From assembly GCF_024139115.2 (NCBI RefSeq), contig NC_085141.1, positions 242,783,047 through 242,847,046 of the forward strand: a stretch of DNA of 64,000 bases, read 5' to 3'. Positions within the stretch are counted from its first letter, which is position 1, and each line of letters begins with the position of its first letter. This document shows positions 11,586-22,479 of the stretch, one piece after another. Position numbers and translations under genes: made by a program. The DNA is from Armigeres subalbatus. Its lineage: Eukaryota; Arthropoda; Insecta; Diptera; Culicidae. The notes beneath the pieces were generated by a model. The model saw only the letters and a program-made list of their open reading frames with translations, was not told where the DNA came from and did not search any database.

Positions 11586-12290
11586 TTACTAATTCGGTCT
11601 AATGAGCCTTCCGGCTGTTTGTCGCTTACCGCCAAATGTTATTTTCAGTCAAACCATTTTCGCCTAATACCTAATTTGACTTTTGGTCTTAACTGTTATT
11701 CTTGACTTTCGGTCAAACGACAGGTAGGGCCTTTTGGTCGATAGACAAAAGGCCGAAAGGTATTTGGCCGAACAAACCATTAGGCCAAAACCCATCTGAT
11801 TGACAAATTAATTTTAGCTGAAATGGCCATTTGGCCGCAAAAGTTTGATCAAAAAGATGTTTGGTCGCTATGGTCGTTTGTCAGAGAGGTCATTTGGCCG
11901 AAAATGTTATTTGACCAAACGAGTGGATATTTTTGACCATATTACCCGCCAGTAATCGACATTTGGCCGTAAAATCAAATGACATATTCGACCAAATTGT
12001 CAAACAACCATTATGGTCGAACGACATTTTCGGCCTTATAACCTATTCGGCCAAACGATCATTTCAACCAAACGACGTGTTAGAGAAAAATGGGCCAAAT
12101 TACCAATTCGGCCTTATGTCACTTTGGCTAAATGCGATTTTTGGCCAAACTGTTTTCCATTGTATAACCGTTTTGCTCAACTTTCATTTCGGTAAAATAC
12201 AATTCGGCTTGATAATTTTCAACTTAACGTATTATACGGCCAAACGGCTTTTGCCTAATGATTTTCGGACAAAGGACCCTTCCGCTTTTT
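11586..12290. repeat. Inverted GGCCGAA-type minisatellite inside the hAT-type element
   Basis: Units containing CATTTGGCCGAAAATG run on + in the left half. The inverse CGGCCAAACGA type dominates the right half, with the switch near 11970. The edges are inverted too: GAGCCTTCCGG near 11607 and GGACCCTTCCGC near 12277. It looks like a second, more diverged foldback of the type seen at 9760-11260. Confidence 0.6.
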
Positions 12291-12959
12291 AAATAATTTC
12301 CCATTGAATATCCTAAGATTTTTTTATGGATTCAAAGAATTCCCTGTAAAAATTAAAAAAAAAATCCTTCAAAAAATTGATTTATTTTGTTGAATTACTG
12401 AACGGTTTCCCGTGTTTTTTTTTAAATCTCTTAAAGTTCTGAATAATTTTGGTTAAAATTTTGCAAAAAATCAGCATGGAAAATTAAAAAAAAAATCCAT
12501 GCTAATTCCAATGAATTTCCTATGAATATTTCGAACAATTTGCCGTTGAAATTCAATTTTTATGTTGATGTCCTCATTTTGAGCAATCTCCTGCGGAAAA
12601 TTTGAAGAATTTTCTGTGTAAATTTCAAATAATCCTCAACAGAAACTTTCCGTTGACTTTCCGAACATTTTCCTGTAGAAACTTGAAACAATTTTCCTTA
12701 GAAATTCTTAAGTACTTCTTTGAAATTTCCAAATAGTTCTCATAACTTCATAGTAGTTGTCTTGGAAAATCCGAAAATAATTTTCAAATGAATATTTTGG
12801 AGAAGCTCAGAGATTTTTCGGGAGAAGTTTATCAGATTTTCCGTACACTGAGGAAACTGGACGTATGATTTCCAATAATACGCCTTATGAAAATTTGCCA
12901 CAAGGAATCGGTATGAATTTCAATATATTGCCTTATGAATGATGATTTACATTTAAAAA

Positions 12960-13050
12960 AAGTAAAGTGCGGCAGACTTGGTTCGAACCATGGACGTCGG
13001 GATTGGGAGGCCGGTATGTAGACCACACACCCATCGACGCTTGAAGACTT
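12960..13050 (-). other. tRNA-like (SINE head) sequence, minus strand
   Basis: On the minus strand a B-box-like GGTTCGAACC (12979-12988) follows, at about tRNA spacing, a degenerate A-box-like TGTGTGGTCTAC. The acceptor stem does not pair, so this is not a working tRNA gene. A decayed SINE head is the likely origin. Confidence 0.4.
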
Positions 13051-13376
13051 GGGACGGTAACTGCGTATAAAAAGCACTGTTGGTGTAATATTCAGTCGAA
13101 GCTTCATAAGGCGCCAGTTATGAGTTTCGCTAGTCCAGTTCGCTGAGTGTAGAAATTCAAAAGAATTTTCCGTCTTGAAAGTCTTGAAAACATCCTGAAA
13201 AAACGCAGAAAAAAATCTTCAAGAAATGATCGTAAAAAATCTCCACGCCGATTCACGCCGCCGCCGCTGCCTCCGGCTAAAATGACTTTCGGCGTGACGC
13301 CGAAAACTCCGCCGCCGCCGACCAAAATTCTGACAAACGCCGCTGCCACCAATTTTCGGACCGGCGCACACCTCTA

Positions 13377-15105
13377 ATGGCAAGTCAGGTGGCAAATCAG
13401 GTGACAAGTCAGTTGGCAAATCAGATAGCAAGTCAGGTGGCAAATCAAATAGCAAATCTGATGGAAGCCAGATAGCCAGTCAGGTGGCTCAGATGGCAAG
13501 GCAGTTGGTAGATCAGATAGTCAGTCAGGTGGCAAGTCAAATAACAAGTCAGATGGCAAGTCAGGTGACAAGTCAGGTGGCAAGTCAGGTGGCAAGTCAA
13601 ATAACAAATCTGATGGAAATTCAGATAGCCAGTCAGGTGCCAAGGCAGTTGGTAGATCAGATAGTCAGTCAGGTGGCAAGTCAAATAACAAGTCAGGTGG
13701 CAAGTCAGATGGTAAGGCAGATGGCAAGTCAGGAGGCAAGTCAGTTGGCAAGTCAGGTGGCAAGTCAGTTGGCAAGTCAGGTGGCAAGTCAGATGGCAAG
13801 TCAGTTGGCAAATCAGATAGCAAATCAAATGGAAAATCAGATAGCCAATCAGGTGGCAAGTCAGATGGCCAGTCAGGTGGCAAGTCAGATGGCAAGGGAG
13901 TTGGTAAATCAGAAAGTAAGTCGAGTGGCAAGTCAGGTGGCAAGTCAGTTGGCAAGTCAGATGGAAAGGCATATATCAAGTCAGTTGGCAAGATAGGTGA
14001 CAAGTCAGTTGACAAGATAGTTGACAAGTCAGTTGGCAAGTCTTGCCACTGACTTGCCAACTGACTTGTCAACTATCTTGTCAACTGACTTGATATATGC
14101 CTTTCCATCTGACGCCAACTCGATTCTGTTATTGACTGCCATCGACTGATTACCACTTGCCATCCTGACTTGCCACCTAACTAACCATGACTTGCCACCT
14201 GATAACAAGTCAGGTGGCAAATCAGATAGCAAATCAGATGGAAAGTAAGATAGCCAGTCAGATGGCAAGTCAGATGGCCAGTCAGGTGGCAAGTCAGATG
14301 GCAAGGGAGTTGGTAAATCAGAAAGTAAGTCGAGTGGCAAGTCAGGTGGCAAGTCAGTTGGCAAGTCAGTTGACAAGTCAGATGGAAAGGCATATATCAA
14401 GTCAGTTGGCAAGATAGGTGACAAGTCAGTTGGCAAGATAGTTGACAAGTCAGGTGGCAAATCAGATAGCAAGTCAGATGGCAAGTCAGGTGGCAAATCA
14501 AATAACAAATCTGATGGAAATTCAGATATCCAATCAGGTGGCAAGGCAGTTGATAGATCAGATAGTCAGTCAGGTGGCAAGTCAAATAACAAATCAGGTG
14601 GCAAGTCAGATGGTAAGGCAGATGGCAAGTCAGGAGGCAAGTCAGTTGGCAAGTCAGGTGGCAAGTCCGGTGGCAAGTCAGTTGGCAAGTCAGGTGGCAA
14701 GTCAGGTGGCAAGTCAGTTGGCAAGTCAGGTGGCAAGTCAGGTGGCAAGTCAGATGACAAGTCAGGTGGCAAATCAGATAGCAAATCAGATGGAAAGTCA
14801 GATAGCCAGTCAGGTGGCAAGTCAGATGGCAAGGCAATTGGTAAATCAGAAAGTAAGTCAAGTGGCAAGTCAGATAACAAGTCAGGTGGCAAGTCAGATG
14901 GTAAGGCAGATGGCAAGTCAGGTGGCAAGAAAGTCGGTAAATCAGATAACTATTTGGACAGCAAGTCGAATGAAAATTCTAAGGTCATGCAAATTTGCAA
15001 GTCATGGCAAGCTAGATAACAAGTGAGGTGGTTAGCCGTATGGCATGTCGAATAACAAATCGGATGAAAATTCAGATTTTAAGTTTGATGGCAATCAACT
15101 CACAA
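13377..15105. repeat. GGCAAGTCAG 12-bp minisatellite, main block with higher-order structure
   Basis: The unit GGCAAGTCAGGT, with AGAT and AGTT variants, repeats for about 1.7 kb. The period keeps frames open on both strands (QVASQMAS-type on +, LTCHLTC and DLPPDLPS on -); these are not genes. A longer pattern recurs: the landmark GGAAAGGCATATATCAAG appears near 13965 and 14385, and the flanking variants also recur. Orientation flips at 14040-14110, where the array is a local palindrome, then resumes in + orientation from about 14200. Confidence 0.93.
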
Positions 15106-15129
15106 AATTTTAATGCATTGTTTCTAAAA

Positions 15130-17045
15130 GTCTACGAGGCAATCAATTTAAAAGCCACCGAAGTATTTGGTACCACATAAGGAAACCAACGGAAACGCTG
15201 GTTTGACGCAAAATACCAAATAGTGACAGATGGGAAAAACCAGGCAGAATCCGCATGTTCGTAGCGACTGCACGTCAAAATAGAGGACGATATAAAGAAC
15301 GAAGGACAGATGAAAAAATCCATTGGGATAAGGAACGGGGGTATGACGAAAAAGTACTCTCAGAGGCAGAAGGAAGTTGGAAGTTCTACAAAACGACCAA
15401 CAACATGCGCATAAAAAGCTCACCGACGCCATTCATGATCAATAGGGTGGCTCAAAAAACACTTTTTCAAATTTTTTGATGGGCCGCCTTCTTATTTGGT
15501 TCTATTTGATGCCCTGATGCTCTGGACAAAATTTCAGCCAAATCGGTCAACGTTTGGGCGGTGCTAAACTCGTTGGAAGTTTATATGGAAAAATGTATGC
15601 AGAAACATCCAAAAACAGTGATTCGCAGTTGAATGGCACAATTTACGATCAAGAACATTGATACTCATTCAGCTCTTGTAGAATTAAATACAGAATGTTA
15701 TGCTGAAAACCGTGAAAATATTAGAGTTTATTAGACAAAGATATTAGCATTTTACTGGAGTGTTGTAGGGGTGAATTTATTTCTTTTCAAAGGTAAAAGA
15801 AACGAAATTTGCTCAAACCCCACTTCAGAGAAATGCTAATAACTTAGCCGGGAAAACTCTAATCTTCTCGCGGTTTTCTGCATAACAATCTGTATTAAGT
15901 TCTTCAAAATCTGAATAAGTATCATAGTTCTTCATCGTCAGTTGTGCTGTCCAACTGCAATTCACTGTTTTTGGATGTTTCTGCACACATTTTTTCATAT
16001 AAACTTCCAACGAGTTTAGCACTGCCCAAACGTTGACCGATTTGGCTGAGATTTTGTCCAGAGCATCAGGGCATCAAATAGTATTCGCTTCTATTCGAGG
16101 GCGGCCCATCAAAAAAATTGAAAAAAAAATTTCCCATACTAATTTGAGCCACCCTAATGATCAATGAATGCTTCGGAAATCTGTTGACCGATCGAGCAGG
16201 GATAGAAGGAGTACTTTGAGTTATTGTTAAATTAACAATCGGACAGAGAGGGCACAAGCAGAATACGTATTGATGATGATGGACAAGCAGGGGAAGCCAT
16301 CAATGCTAGACGAAGTGAGAAAGGCGGTTCGAGAGCTAAGGAACGATAAAGCTACTAGGAAGGACGGAATCCCGGCCGAGCTTTGAAAATTTGGGAGCGA
16401 TCGGATGAACGAAAAAATCCACCAAATGATTTGGGTATGGAGAAGAATCGCCTTCGAGCTGGCGTGATGGCCTCATATGTCCTATGTACAAGAAAGGGCA
16501 CATACTCGATTGTGCTAATTATCGAGGTATGACACTACCGAATTCTATTTAACAGACTGCGTCCGTTTGCGAAGACCTTCGTCGGCGAATTTCAAAACGG
16601 TTTACGAGAAGGACGATCAACAACGGACCAGACCAGCTTTACTCTGCGACAAATCCTTGATAAATTCCGGGAACACAACTCATCATCTATAGATTGCAAG
16701 ACAGCGTACGACTCAGTGAAACGGAACGAACTGTGGCATATAATGCTAGAATATGGCTTTCCGGCAAAGCTTATTAGGCTGATTCGGGCGACGCTGGATG
16801 GATAAAAATCAAGCGTCAGAAATTCTGATGATACATCCGATTCGTTCGTGGCGTTCAATGGATTCAATCAGGGCGATGCACTCTTTAATCTGCTAATCAA
16901 CATAGCTCTGGAAGGTGCAATACGAAGATCTGATGTGCAAAGAAACGGAGCCATCATTAACAAGTGCTTCTTGGTTTTAGGGATGACATCGACATCATAC
17001 GTAGGTAGGCAATCAGATGATAAATCGGCGATTGTGTAGGCAAGG
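15130..17045 (+). pseudogene. Non-LTR retrotransposon reverse-transcriptase pseudogene, split by a MITE
   Basis: The left piece, 15130-15442, reads as the linker before the RT domain (WFDA, QNRGRYKERRTDEK, EAEGSWKFYKTTNN). After the MITE at 15443-16156 the reading continues from 16165 (GNLLTDRAG), then LDEVRKAVRELRNDKAT and KDGIPAE. RT core blocks follow: [34 protein letters not shown] and YDSVKRNELWHIMLEYGFP. The next block, FNQGDALFNLLINIALEGA, corresponds to RT motif B. The catalytic F/YADD box near 16980 is disrupted. Stops and frameshifts are frequent. It sits inside the GGCAAGTCAG array, which resumes at about 17045. The clade is not assigned. Confidence 0.85.
15443..16156. mobile_element. 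Long foldback MITE with 8-bp duplication (714 bp)
   Basis: Almost the whole element is an imperfect inverted repeat: TAGGGTGGCTCAAAAAACAC on the left, and TTTGAGCCACCCTA on the right. Matching inner blocks include GGTCAACGTTTGGGCGGTGC and GCACTGCCCAAACGTTGACC. The turn is near 15800-15830. The flanking duplication is ATGATCAA (15435-15442 and 16157-16164). The TAGGGTGG terminus and 8-bp duplication resemble the hAT relic at 591-1825. It has no coding capacity, and its transcripts would fold into a long hairpin. Confidence 0.9.
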
Positions 17046-17275
17046 CTTCAAAGACGGCAAACTCAAATAATGACGGATGACAGTGCCAAAGTCAAATGCC
17101 AATTCAGATGGCAACTAGTAAGGCAAATCGAATAGTACAAATTAAAAGTCATATGGTAACACAGAGAGGAAATATTTTAACAGTTCGGAATGCAAGTTAG
17201 ATAAGTCAATTAAACAATCGTATGGTCAAACGAATTGCAAGTCGAAAGGCAAAATTAATGACAAATCATACAGAT
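17045..17275. repeat. Diverged right edge of the GGCAAGTCAG array
   Basis: Eroded copies such as CAATTCAGATGGCAA and CAAGTCGAAAGGCAA continue the array beyond the retroelement, showing that the retroelement lies inside it. Confidence 0.65.
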
Positions 17276-18560
17276 GTGAGTGGAACAAATAAACCGATCG
17301 AAAATTAGTAAAAATTTAAGAAACAAGCTTGTTCAGCAATAAATAACAAAACCATGGAACCAATTTTCAACAGATCCAAATGAATTAATTTTTCGTACGA
17401 AATGTTTTCACAAATGCTGTAAAAACACATTCCCGAGAACCACCGTGGGCTTTCTGTGGCTTAGAGTGCTTTATTGCGGTTACAAACATCCATCAACTAA
17501 ACGTTCCTTCCTACGCAATCGGTCGACCTGCTGCCAACGCTGCTGTTTCTTTCTGCTGCATATAGTCAAACTCGTCGTGCAGCACCGCAATCAATTCGAT
17601 GTTTGGTTTATCAAAAGAAGATTTATAACCGTCCCGTAACGAAAAATCCGCCAACAGCAGTAAAGTTCTATTTATTTATTTTCATGACAAACTACATTAT
17701 TAATGATCCCTCGGGGGGTCACCAGCGGCGGCGTTTTGAGATAGAGAGAATTCATAGTCCACGTAGTTCACTTCCATACTCTGCTGGCTGCTGCTGTCAT
17801 GTGGAATCGAATCACATAAAACAACAACGGGGAACCGGGACTGAGAAGTCGAGATGTCGAAAAGCACCTTGCATTTATTCCTGAACAGTGGGTTATTTCT
17901 GGGAATCAGAAGGCAAACATTATTTTCCTACGTATCGTGATGCAAGAATCATAATCAAATAGCTTATTTTTGACCAGTTTTTCTTGTAACAAGTCCCCAT
18001 AATTTATTAGTCAACGGGAATGGGCAAAACAGTAACCGAACTGTCGCCATTCAGCTGCACTCTTTTCCTTCGCAACCGGAGCCAGTCGCATTGACGATAG
18101 GTCCGTCGGTGGGGGATGGTGATGTCGTCTCCATTCTATGTTCGAAGCAAATGTGCGAGTGTCGTTTGCTGTCTTGATTTAGGAAGTGATAAATGATTCC
18201 GTACAATATTAATGGCTTGCAATGGGACGGACGAATGATGCAAGTGTAGCATATATTCGGGAACTCCCATCGCGGTACTACGCGATATCGAGCGTCACCG
18301 ATCGACGGCATCAAACCCGAAAGGGATCATCAATTTGGCGACGAAAGTTGATGTTGGTTTTTTTGACAAGCGATTTTCAAACCCTGTGTGGGTAGATTAA
18401 GGTTATTAATTTCTCCATTTAACTCTAGTTCAAAATTCTATTAACTCTGCTGAATATTTCCAAACAATTTTTTACCATTTTTTACAACGACTCATTTCTG
18501 CTCCCTATTTCAATGATTTATCTCCACCAATCACCAATGCTCAATTTGCTCTCCCTTTTG
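17276..18560. other. Unique DNA, no gene recognised
   Basis: AT-rich to moderate DNA with overlapping short open frames (under 95 codons) on both strands and no recognised motif. I see no array or element ends. Confidence 0.4.
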
Positions 18561-18580
18561 TCTATTTGCAGGTAATATCG
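18545..18580 (+). promoter_or_regulatory. Candidate recursive (zero-length exon) splice site
   Basis: A strong pyrimidine tract (TTTGCTCTCCCTTTTGTC) leads into TATTTGCAG, directly followed by GTAATA at 18572. A 3-prime splice site abutting a 5-prime splice site is the signature of ratcheting points in long dipteran introns (consensus pyrimidines-CAG then GTAAGT). The GTAATA half is weaker than consensus. It would be used by a + strand transcript. It could instead be an ordinary acceptor or chance; no exon is demonstrable. Confidence 0.3.
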
Positions 18581-20058
18581 GCTTTCGTCTCATTTAATCG
18601 ACCACTAATGGGAAGTGTCTGGTTCCTGGCGTAGATTTCGATACAAGGTAACAGTTGTGCAAACAATCGTAAATCATCGAACGGCTCTGCTGCTCGTACT
18701 CTTGTGCAAACATCGTCTTCGAAGCCATCGAGCGGAGGGCACCCATCAGATAGAAGGGCACTTTTCGAAACACGAGAAAATTAGAGACCATCTGATTTAT
18801 AGCGGACCAACTGCGGTTGAGTGCCTCAACAACCGGCAACAACTTCGTCGATGCCGGTGGTAGGATTAGCTGCCGAGATTTATTCCATCTCTAGGATAGC
18901 CGGCGAAAGGTGCCGAACCCGTTACTGTTTACACCGGGTTTTTATTGGCAACGTTCCCGGATCTCAGCTACATCCATTCAATGATGGGAGCGAACCAATT
19001 GTCGAATCTCAGCTGTGTCATCAGCGAGGCATTAACATAATTCCAGCCGAAATCCAGTGTAGCCCGTCATCGAATCCGAGTTGATTGAAATGTAAATTAC
19101 GGCCGGACTCTGCGGGGCTTAAAACTTGCAGTAAATAAGCCCCGGATCGTGTCCAAGTGGGGAACTACCCATATCCCAATTGGCACCGGGCACCGGCATT
19201 GCCACCGGCAGTCTGAGCGACTGCTCCAGCCACCGAGTGGTGATTCTAATTTTAATTAAATATTTGAGCAATACACAAACCCATACCGACAGCTTCCGTT
19301 TTCGGGTCGGATCCGTATATCGGAATGAAAGTATAGTCGGTATTTAATGTTTCAACACCGGCCGTACCACGACCATATGGACCGGCTCGGTAGTTTTTGG
19401 TAGGCTCGATGAGGGGCATGCGAATTCAAAGCGAGAACTGCCCTGGATCAAATAAAGTACATCGGTAAACTCGGAAAACGTGATGTTGGCCCGGTCGCGA
19501 CAACGCCAACGGCCGGAACGTCAGCTTGGGCTCTGAAGTAGCTACAAGAGCATGACGACGACGACGACGACCGATGGTGACGCACGGGGTTCTAGTCCTC
19601 CGTTGCGGAGCGGTAAAATATCCCACGCACGCACGGCAGGGGGCATCCGTTGTTGGCAGACTGAAATGGTCAAATACATGTTAATGATAAACAAACACAC
19701 ACGGCTTGTGTCCTGATGGTAACGACCAGGACAATGACGGAAGCGGCACGTGAAACATTACTGTTGCTACGAGAATGCTTCCGGGGTGGTTCTTCGCCAT
19801 GGAAGAATTATTTAATTCTTTTGAATTTATAGAAAACATTTATTTGTCTAAATATATTTCGGTATATATAAGATAGTTCCCATGATTTACTCTATGAGAC
19901 TGCCGTAGAAACTATATAGTCACATATTAGGGGCTATCCATAGACCACGTGGACAGTTTAAAGGTGAGTGGTTATTACGAATGTCTAAGGTTCACACTTT
20001 TTTATGAGCAATTGTCTGCTGGAGAAAGGGAGTATCTAAAATGGCCGTTCTCAGATAT
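18581..20058. other. GC-richer unique DNA, no gene recognised
   Basis: Moderately GC-rich sequence up to about 19800, with a short GAC run at 19556-19572 and CpG-containing blocks. Open frames are short and overlap on both strands. A TTAGGGGCTATCCATAGACC fragment at about 19927 resembles the terminal sequence of the MITE at 50077 and may be a solo end. Confidence 0.4.
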
Positions 20059-20276
20059 AGGGGAACTGTTCCGATCTCCATCTCACTGTACATATATCCA
20101 TCTCATCGCTAAACAAAGAAATACGGCACCAAGTTCATCGCTTCTTTTTGTCAACATGCGTGCTCACTGCTGAAAAAAATCACAAAAATTATAAACAAAC
20201 CAAATTTCTTTCCATTGCTTTGTTTTTGATGGGATGGAAATAGGAGCTATGAGATGAAGTGGCGAACTGTTCCCCT
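20059..20276. mobile_element. Short MITE with AGGGGAAC termini (about 218 bp)
   Basis: Left AGGGGAACTGTTCC and right GAACTGTTCCCCT are inverted. CATCTCA and TGAGATG occur just inside the two ends. A TA duplication is possible, but the exact end is ambiguous. It is non-coding. Confidence 0.6.
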
Positions 20277-20771
20277 AGGTAGGATCGTGGGTAGGATAGA
20301 ACAAATTCATTTAAAAAACGACTAGATATCATTAAATTTTGCAAGTGATATGTTCTAGATGAAAATTATATTTCGTAACGGTCCTCGTCTGGATAAACAG
20401 AGAAAATTTGAAGTGTATCAAACGCAACCAAAGACCTAAAATACCTTTACAATCTTATCCAAATTTATCGAGTTGATTTTTGACTACCGGCACGTAATTA
20501 TACACGCTACATGTTTACTTCTATTTCCATGGCAACTACTTAGAAAAAAATGCACCTCGCTTTTTTGTGCCTGTCAGATTGCTATCGAAAATCAGTTTTA
20601 TTTGATTATCGCATGTCAATGTCAGGAGGAAAAGTCGGGGATGTTGGTATGCCTTAGGCATACTGAAACGGAAGGTTTCTCTACTACACTTTCTACGCAA
20701 ACAAGGGCTGATTGTTTTATGACAAAGATTGTTTCATGTTACATTTTTTAGCTTGGCTTATATGGGCTTCA

Positions 20772-20991
20772 GTTAGTCTTGTGAGCAAAGGCGTAATATT
20801 GCCAAACCGGAGATGGCGAGTTCGATTCTCGGCTCCCTGGGCATAATGTTTCAATTGTACTTGTCACACAAGATACATACATGCAATAGCGTGCATAGAA
20901 AAGCTGTCAATTGATTACTAAGGAAATGCTAAGATAGCACTAAGATGAAAAGCAGGTCAAGTTCCAGTTGGAATGTAGATCCATAGAAGAA
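20772..20991 (+). mobile_element. tRNA-headed SINE, family 2, copy A (220 bp)
   Basis: The element is flanked by a perfect 13-bp duplication TATATGGGCTTCA (20759-20771 and 20992-21004). The head has a tRNA-like B box (GAGTTCGATTCTCG). The body shares AAGATACATAC, GGCATAGAAAAGCT-type and GAGGAAATGCTAA-type blocks with 55630-55850. The tail (GAAAAGCAGGTCAAGTTCCA, then CCATAGAAGAA) is shared with 62441-62527. Three copies therefore define one family. Confidence 0.88.
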
Positions 20992-21004
20992 TATATGGGC
21001 TTCA

Positions 21005-21677
21005 ACCATGCTGCCTGTCATAACATTATTCCTGGCTGCACTGATGCTGTGGGTCGGAAGTCCTTTAGTGAATTCCATCGTAGCAACTGCCATTGTGCTC
21101 TCCATACGATGAGTTCGCACCTGCCTTTGCTATAACAACTCCACTGAAGATTCGTCTTGGTCCTCGTGTTCGTGCTTACTGGTATAGTCAGAAGAGATCA
21201 GATGACCTGGCACCAGTATTCAAAGGCTCAACAATGCTGAACTGTGTACTGTTTTGACGTTGGATAACATCTTACTCGAAGGTACTGAGTATCCCATCAG
21301 AATCTAAATTTGCGGACTGTCTCGAAATCATGCACCTTTATATTTCGATAGATTTTGGAGGTTTATATATCAATCGACTTAATGACGCCTCCAGAGAGCA
21401 ATTATTGGATACTACAGTTTGTTTTTGGGAGATCGTTAATTTTCTTTGTACTTCCAACATTAAAATCTAATATTCTGTTTTTTTTCTTTCTTCAAAGTTT
21501 TTTTTTTGTTTTGCGTCTGTCTTTATGTTCCGTAGATCTCCATGGCTCTTGCCATCCGGAAGATGCTCCCAGTCGAACCATTTCTCGAGCACGACGACAC
21601 GCCATATCGTCCCTGAAACCAAAATCCCGAGAAAGATTCTGAAATTCCCTGACCCCGAATCTCAAGCCCCGTCCACT
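21005..21677. other. Unique DNA, no gene recognised
   Basis: Mostly AT-rich, with a T-rich tract near 21478-21512. No arrays, element ends or convincing coding frames are visible. Confidence 0.4.
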
Positions 21678-21836
21678 TTTAAACATTGTAAACTACCCTC
21701 GAGTCACCACGAGTACGTTGGCTTCTACCCCTCTCTTACTAACTGGAAATTAAAATTATATTGATTGTATATATCACAAAGAACCATGGCTCCGTAAAGT
21801 GTTATATACACCTGAGCCTACCAAATAAATGATCTT
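21678..21836 (+). mobile_element. 3-prime-end fragment of a dispersed non-LTR-like repeat, copy 2
   Basis: A diverged copy of 7394-7556 with the same ordered blocks, GAGTCACCACGAGTACGTTG, GGCTCCGTAAAGTG and CCTACCAAATAAA. It ends in an A-rich run, which fits a retrotransposon 3-prime end. Confidence 0.6.
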
Positions 21837-21844
21837 GGAAAAAA

Positions 21845-21960
21845 AATATCAATCGGCTCGGAAACTCTCCACCTTTTTTCCAATTTCATTGAAACTTCCA
21901 ATTATTTACGGTAAATTATTGAAAATTTCAATTCTTGTCACACCCAGTAAAAATTTAAGA
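21845..21960. repeat. Dispersed repeat, inverted relative of 27300-27415
   Basis: GAAACTCTCCA, CCAATTTCATTGAAAC, AAAATTTCAATTCTTGTC and ACCCAGTAAAAAT occur here. Their reverse complements occur in the same arrangement at 27300-27415. The element class is not identified. Confidence 0.6.
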
Positions 21961-22479
21961 ATCAACTAATCTGGTTCAGACGGAGACTGAGCACGGAGAG
22001 CGAAAATACTGTGGCGTCGGTAGCGGTCACAGCCAGGGATTGCAGAAATCACTCTCAATAGATAACGAATAACGATAAAAGAGAGGCTAAAACTTTTTTG
22101 AATCATAACAAGCCATGAAAACAAAACTATCGCACTTGTATACAAGTTGAAAAAAACTGATTCGGATAGGCGGCCTCACCGAGGGGGTTTGATAAAACGC
22201 TTTGTTCTCGCTCATTTTATGTTGAGGACCATATTTTTACTTCGCAAAGCTGTGTAAAACAAGTTGAAATACATCATCAGAACCTGTGCCCTTCGCAATT
22301 GTGGTTTATTAAAAGAACTTCATCATGGGTTGTAGACCCCCCCCCCAATTCAGTTCATTATCGTAACAGCTACCGATAAACGTCTCTCACGGTATGCTAC
22401 CTATCGATAGTGTAGTGTATACAGACATGATAAGTGAGAGATTTTCTCATTCTCCTTTGGATTCATACCACAACCTCAG
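21961..22479. other. Unclassified DNA before the non-LTR relic
   Basis: No gene is visible. A run of ten C lies near 22340. CAGGGATTGCAGAAATCACTC near 22034 resembles a terminal sequence of some hAT MITEs, but no matching end was found. Confidence 0.35.

Larger units (their letters stand above)
11526..13376. mobile_element. Non-autonomous hAT-type element in the GGCAAGTCAG array (1,851 bp)
   Basis: The left end TAGAGCTATGCGCCG and the right end CGGCGCACACCTCTA are inverted repeats. They are flanked by the 8-bp direct repeat ATGGCAAG (11518-11525 and 13377-13384). Because this octamer also occurs in the array, the duplication alone would be weak evidence, but the inverted ends support it. Both subterminal regions are rich in GCC triplets (11532-11563 and 13240-13350). 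Inside lie an inverted GGCCGAA array (11586-12290), AT-rich filler with loosely repeated GAATTTCC-type words (12300-12850) and a tRNA-like stretch on the minus strand. There is no transposase. Confidence 0.82.

Noticed and set aside
13445..15026. ORFs of 120-194 codons with QVASQMAS, LTCHLTC or DLPPDLPS repeats
   Set aside because: They are translations of the 12-bp GGCAAGTCAG array in several frames and on both strands.
22034..22060. CAGGGATTGCAGAAATCAC as a hAT MITE end
   Set aside because: No inverted partner or 8-bp duplication was found nearby.
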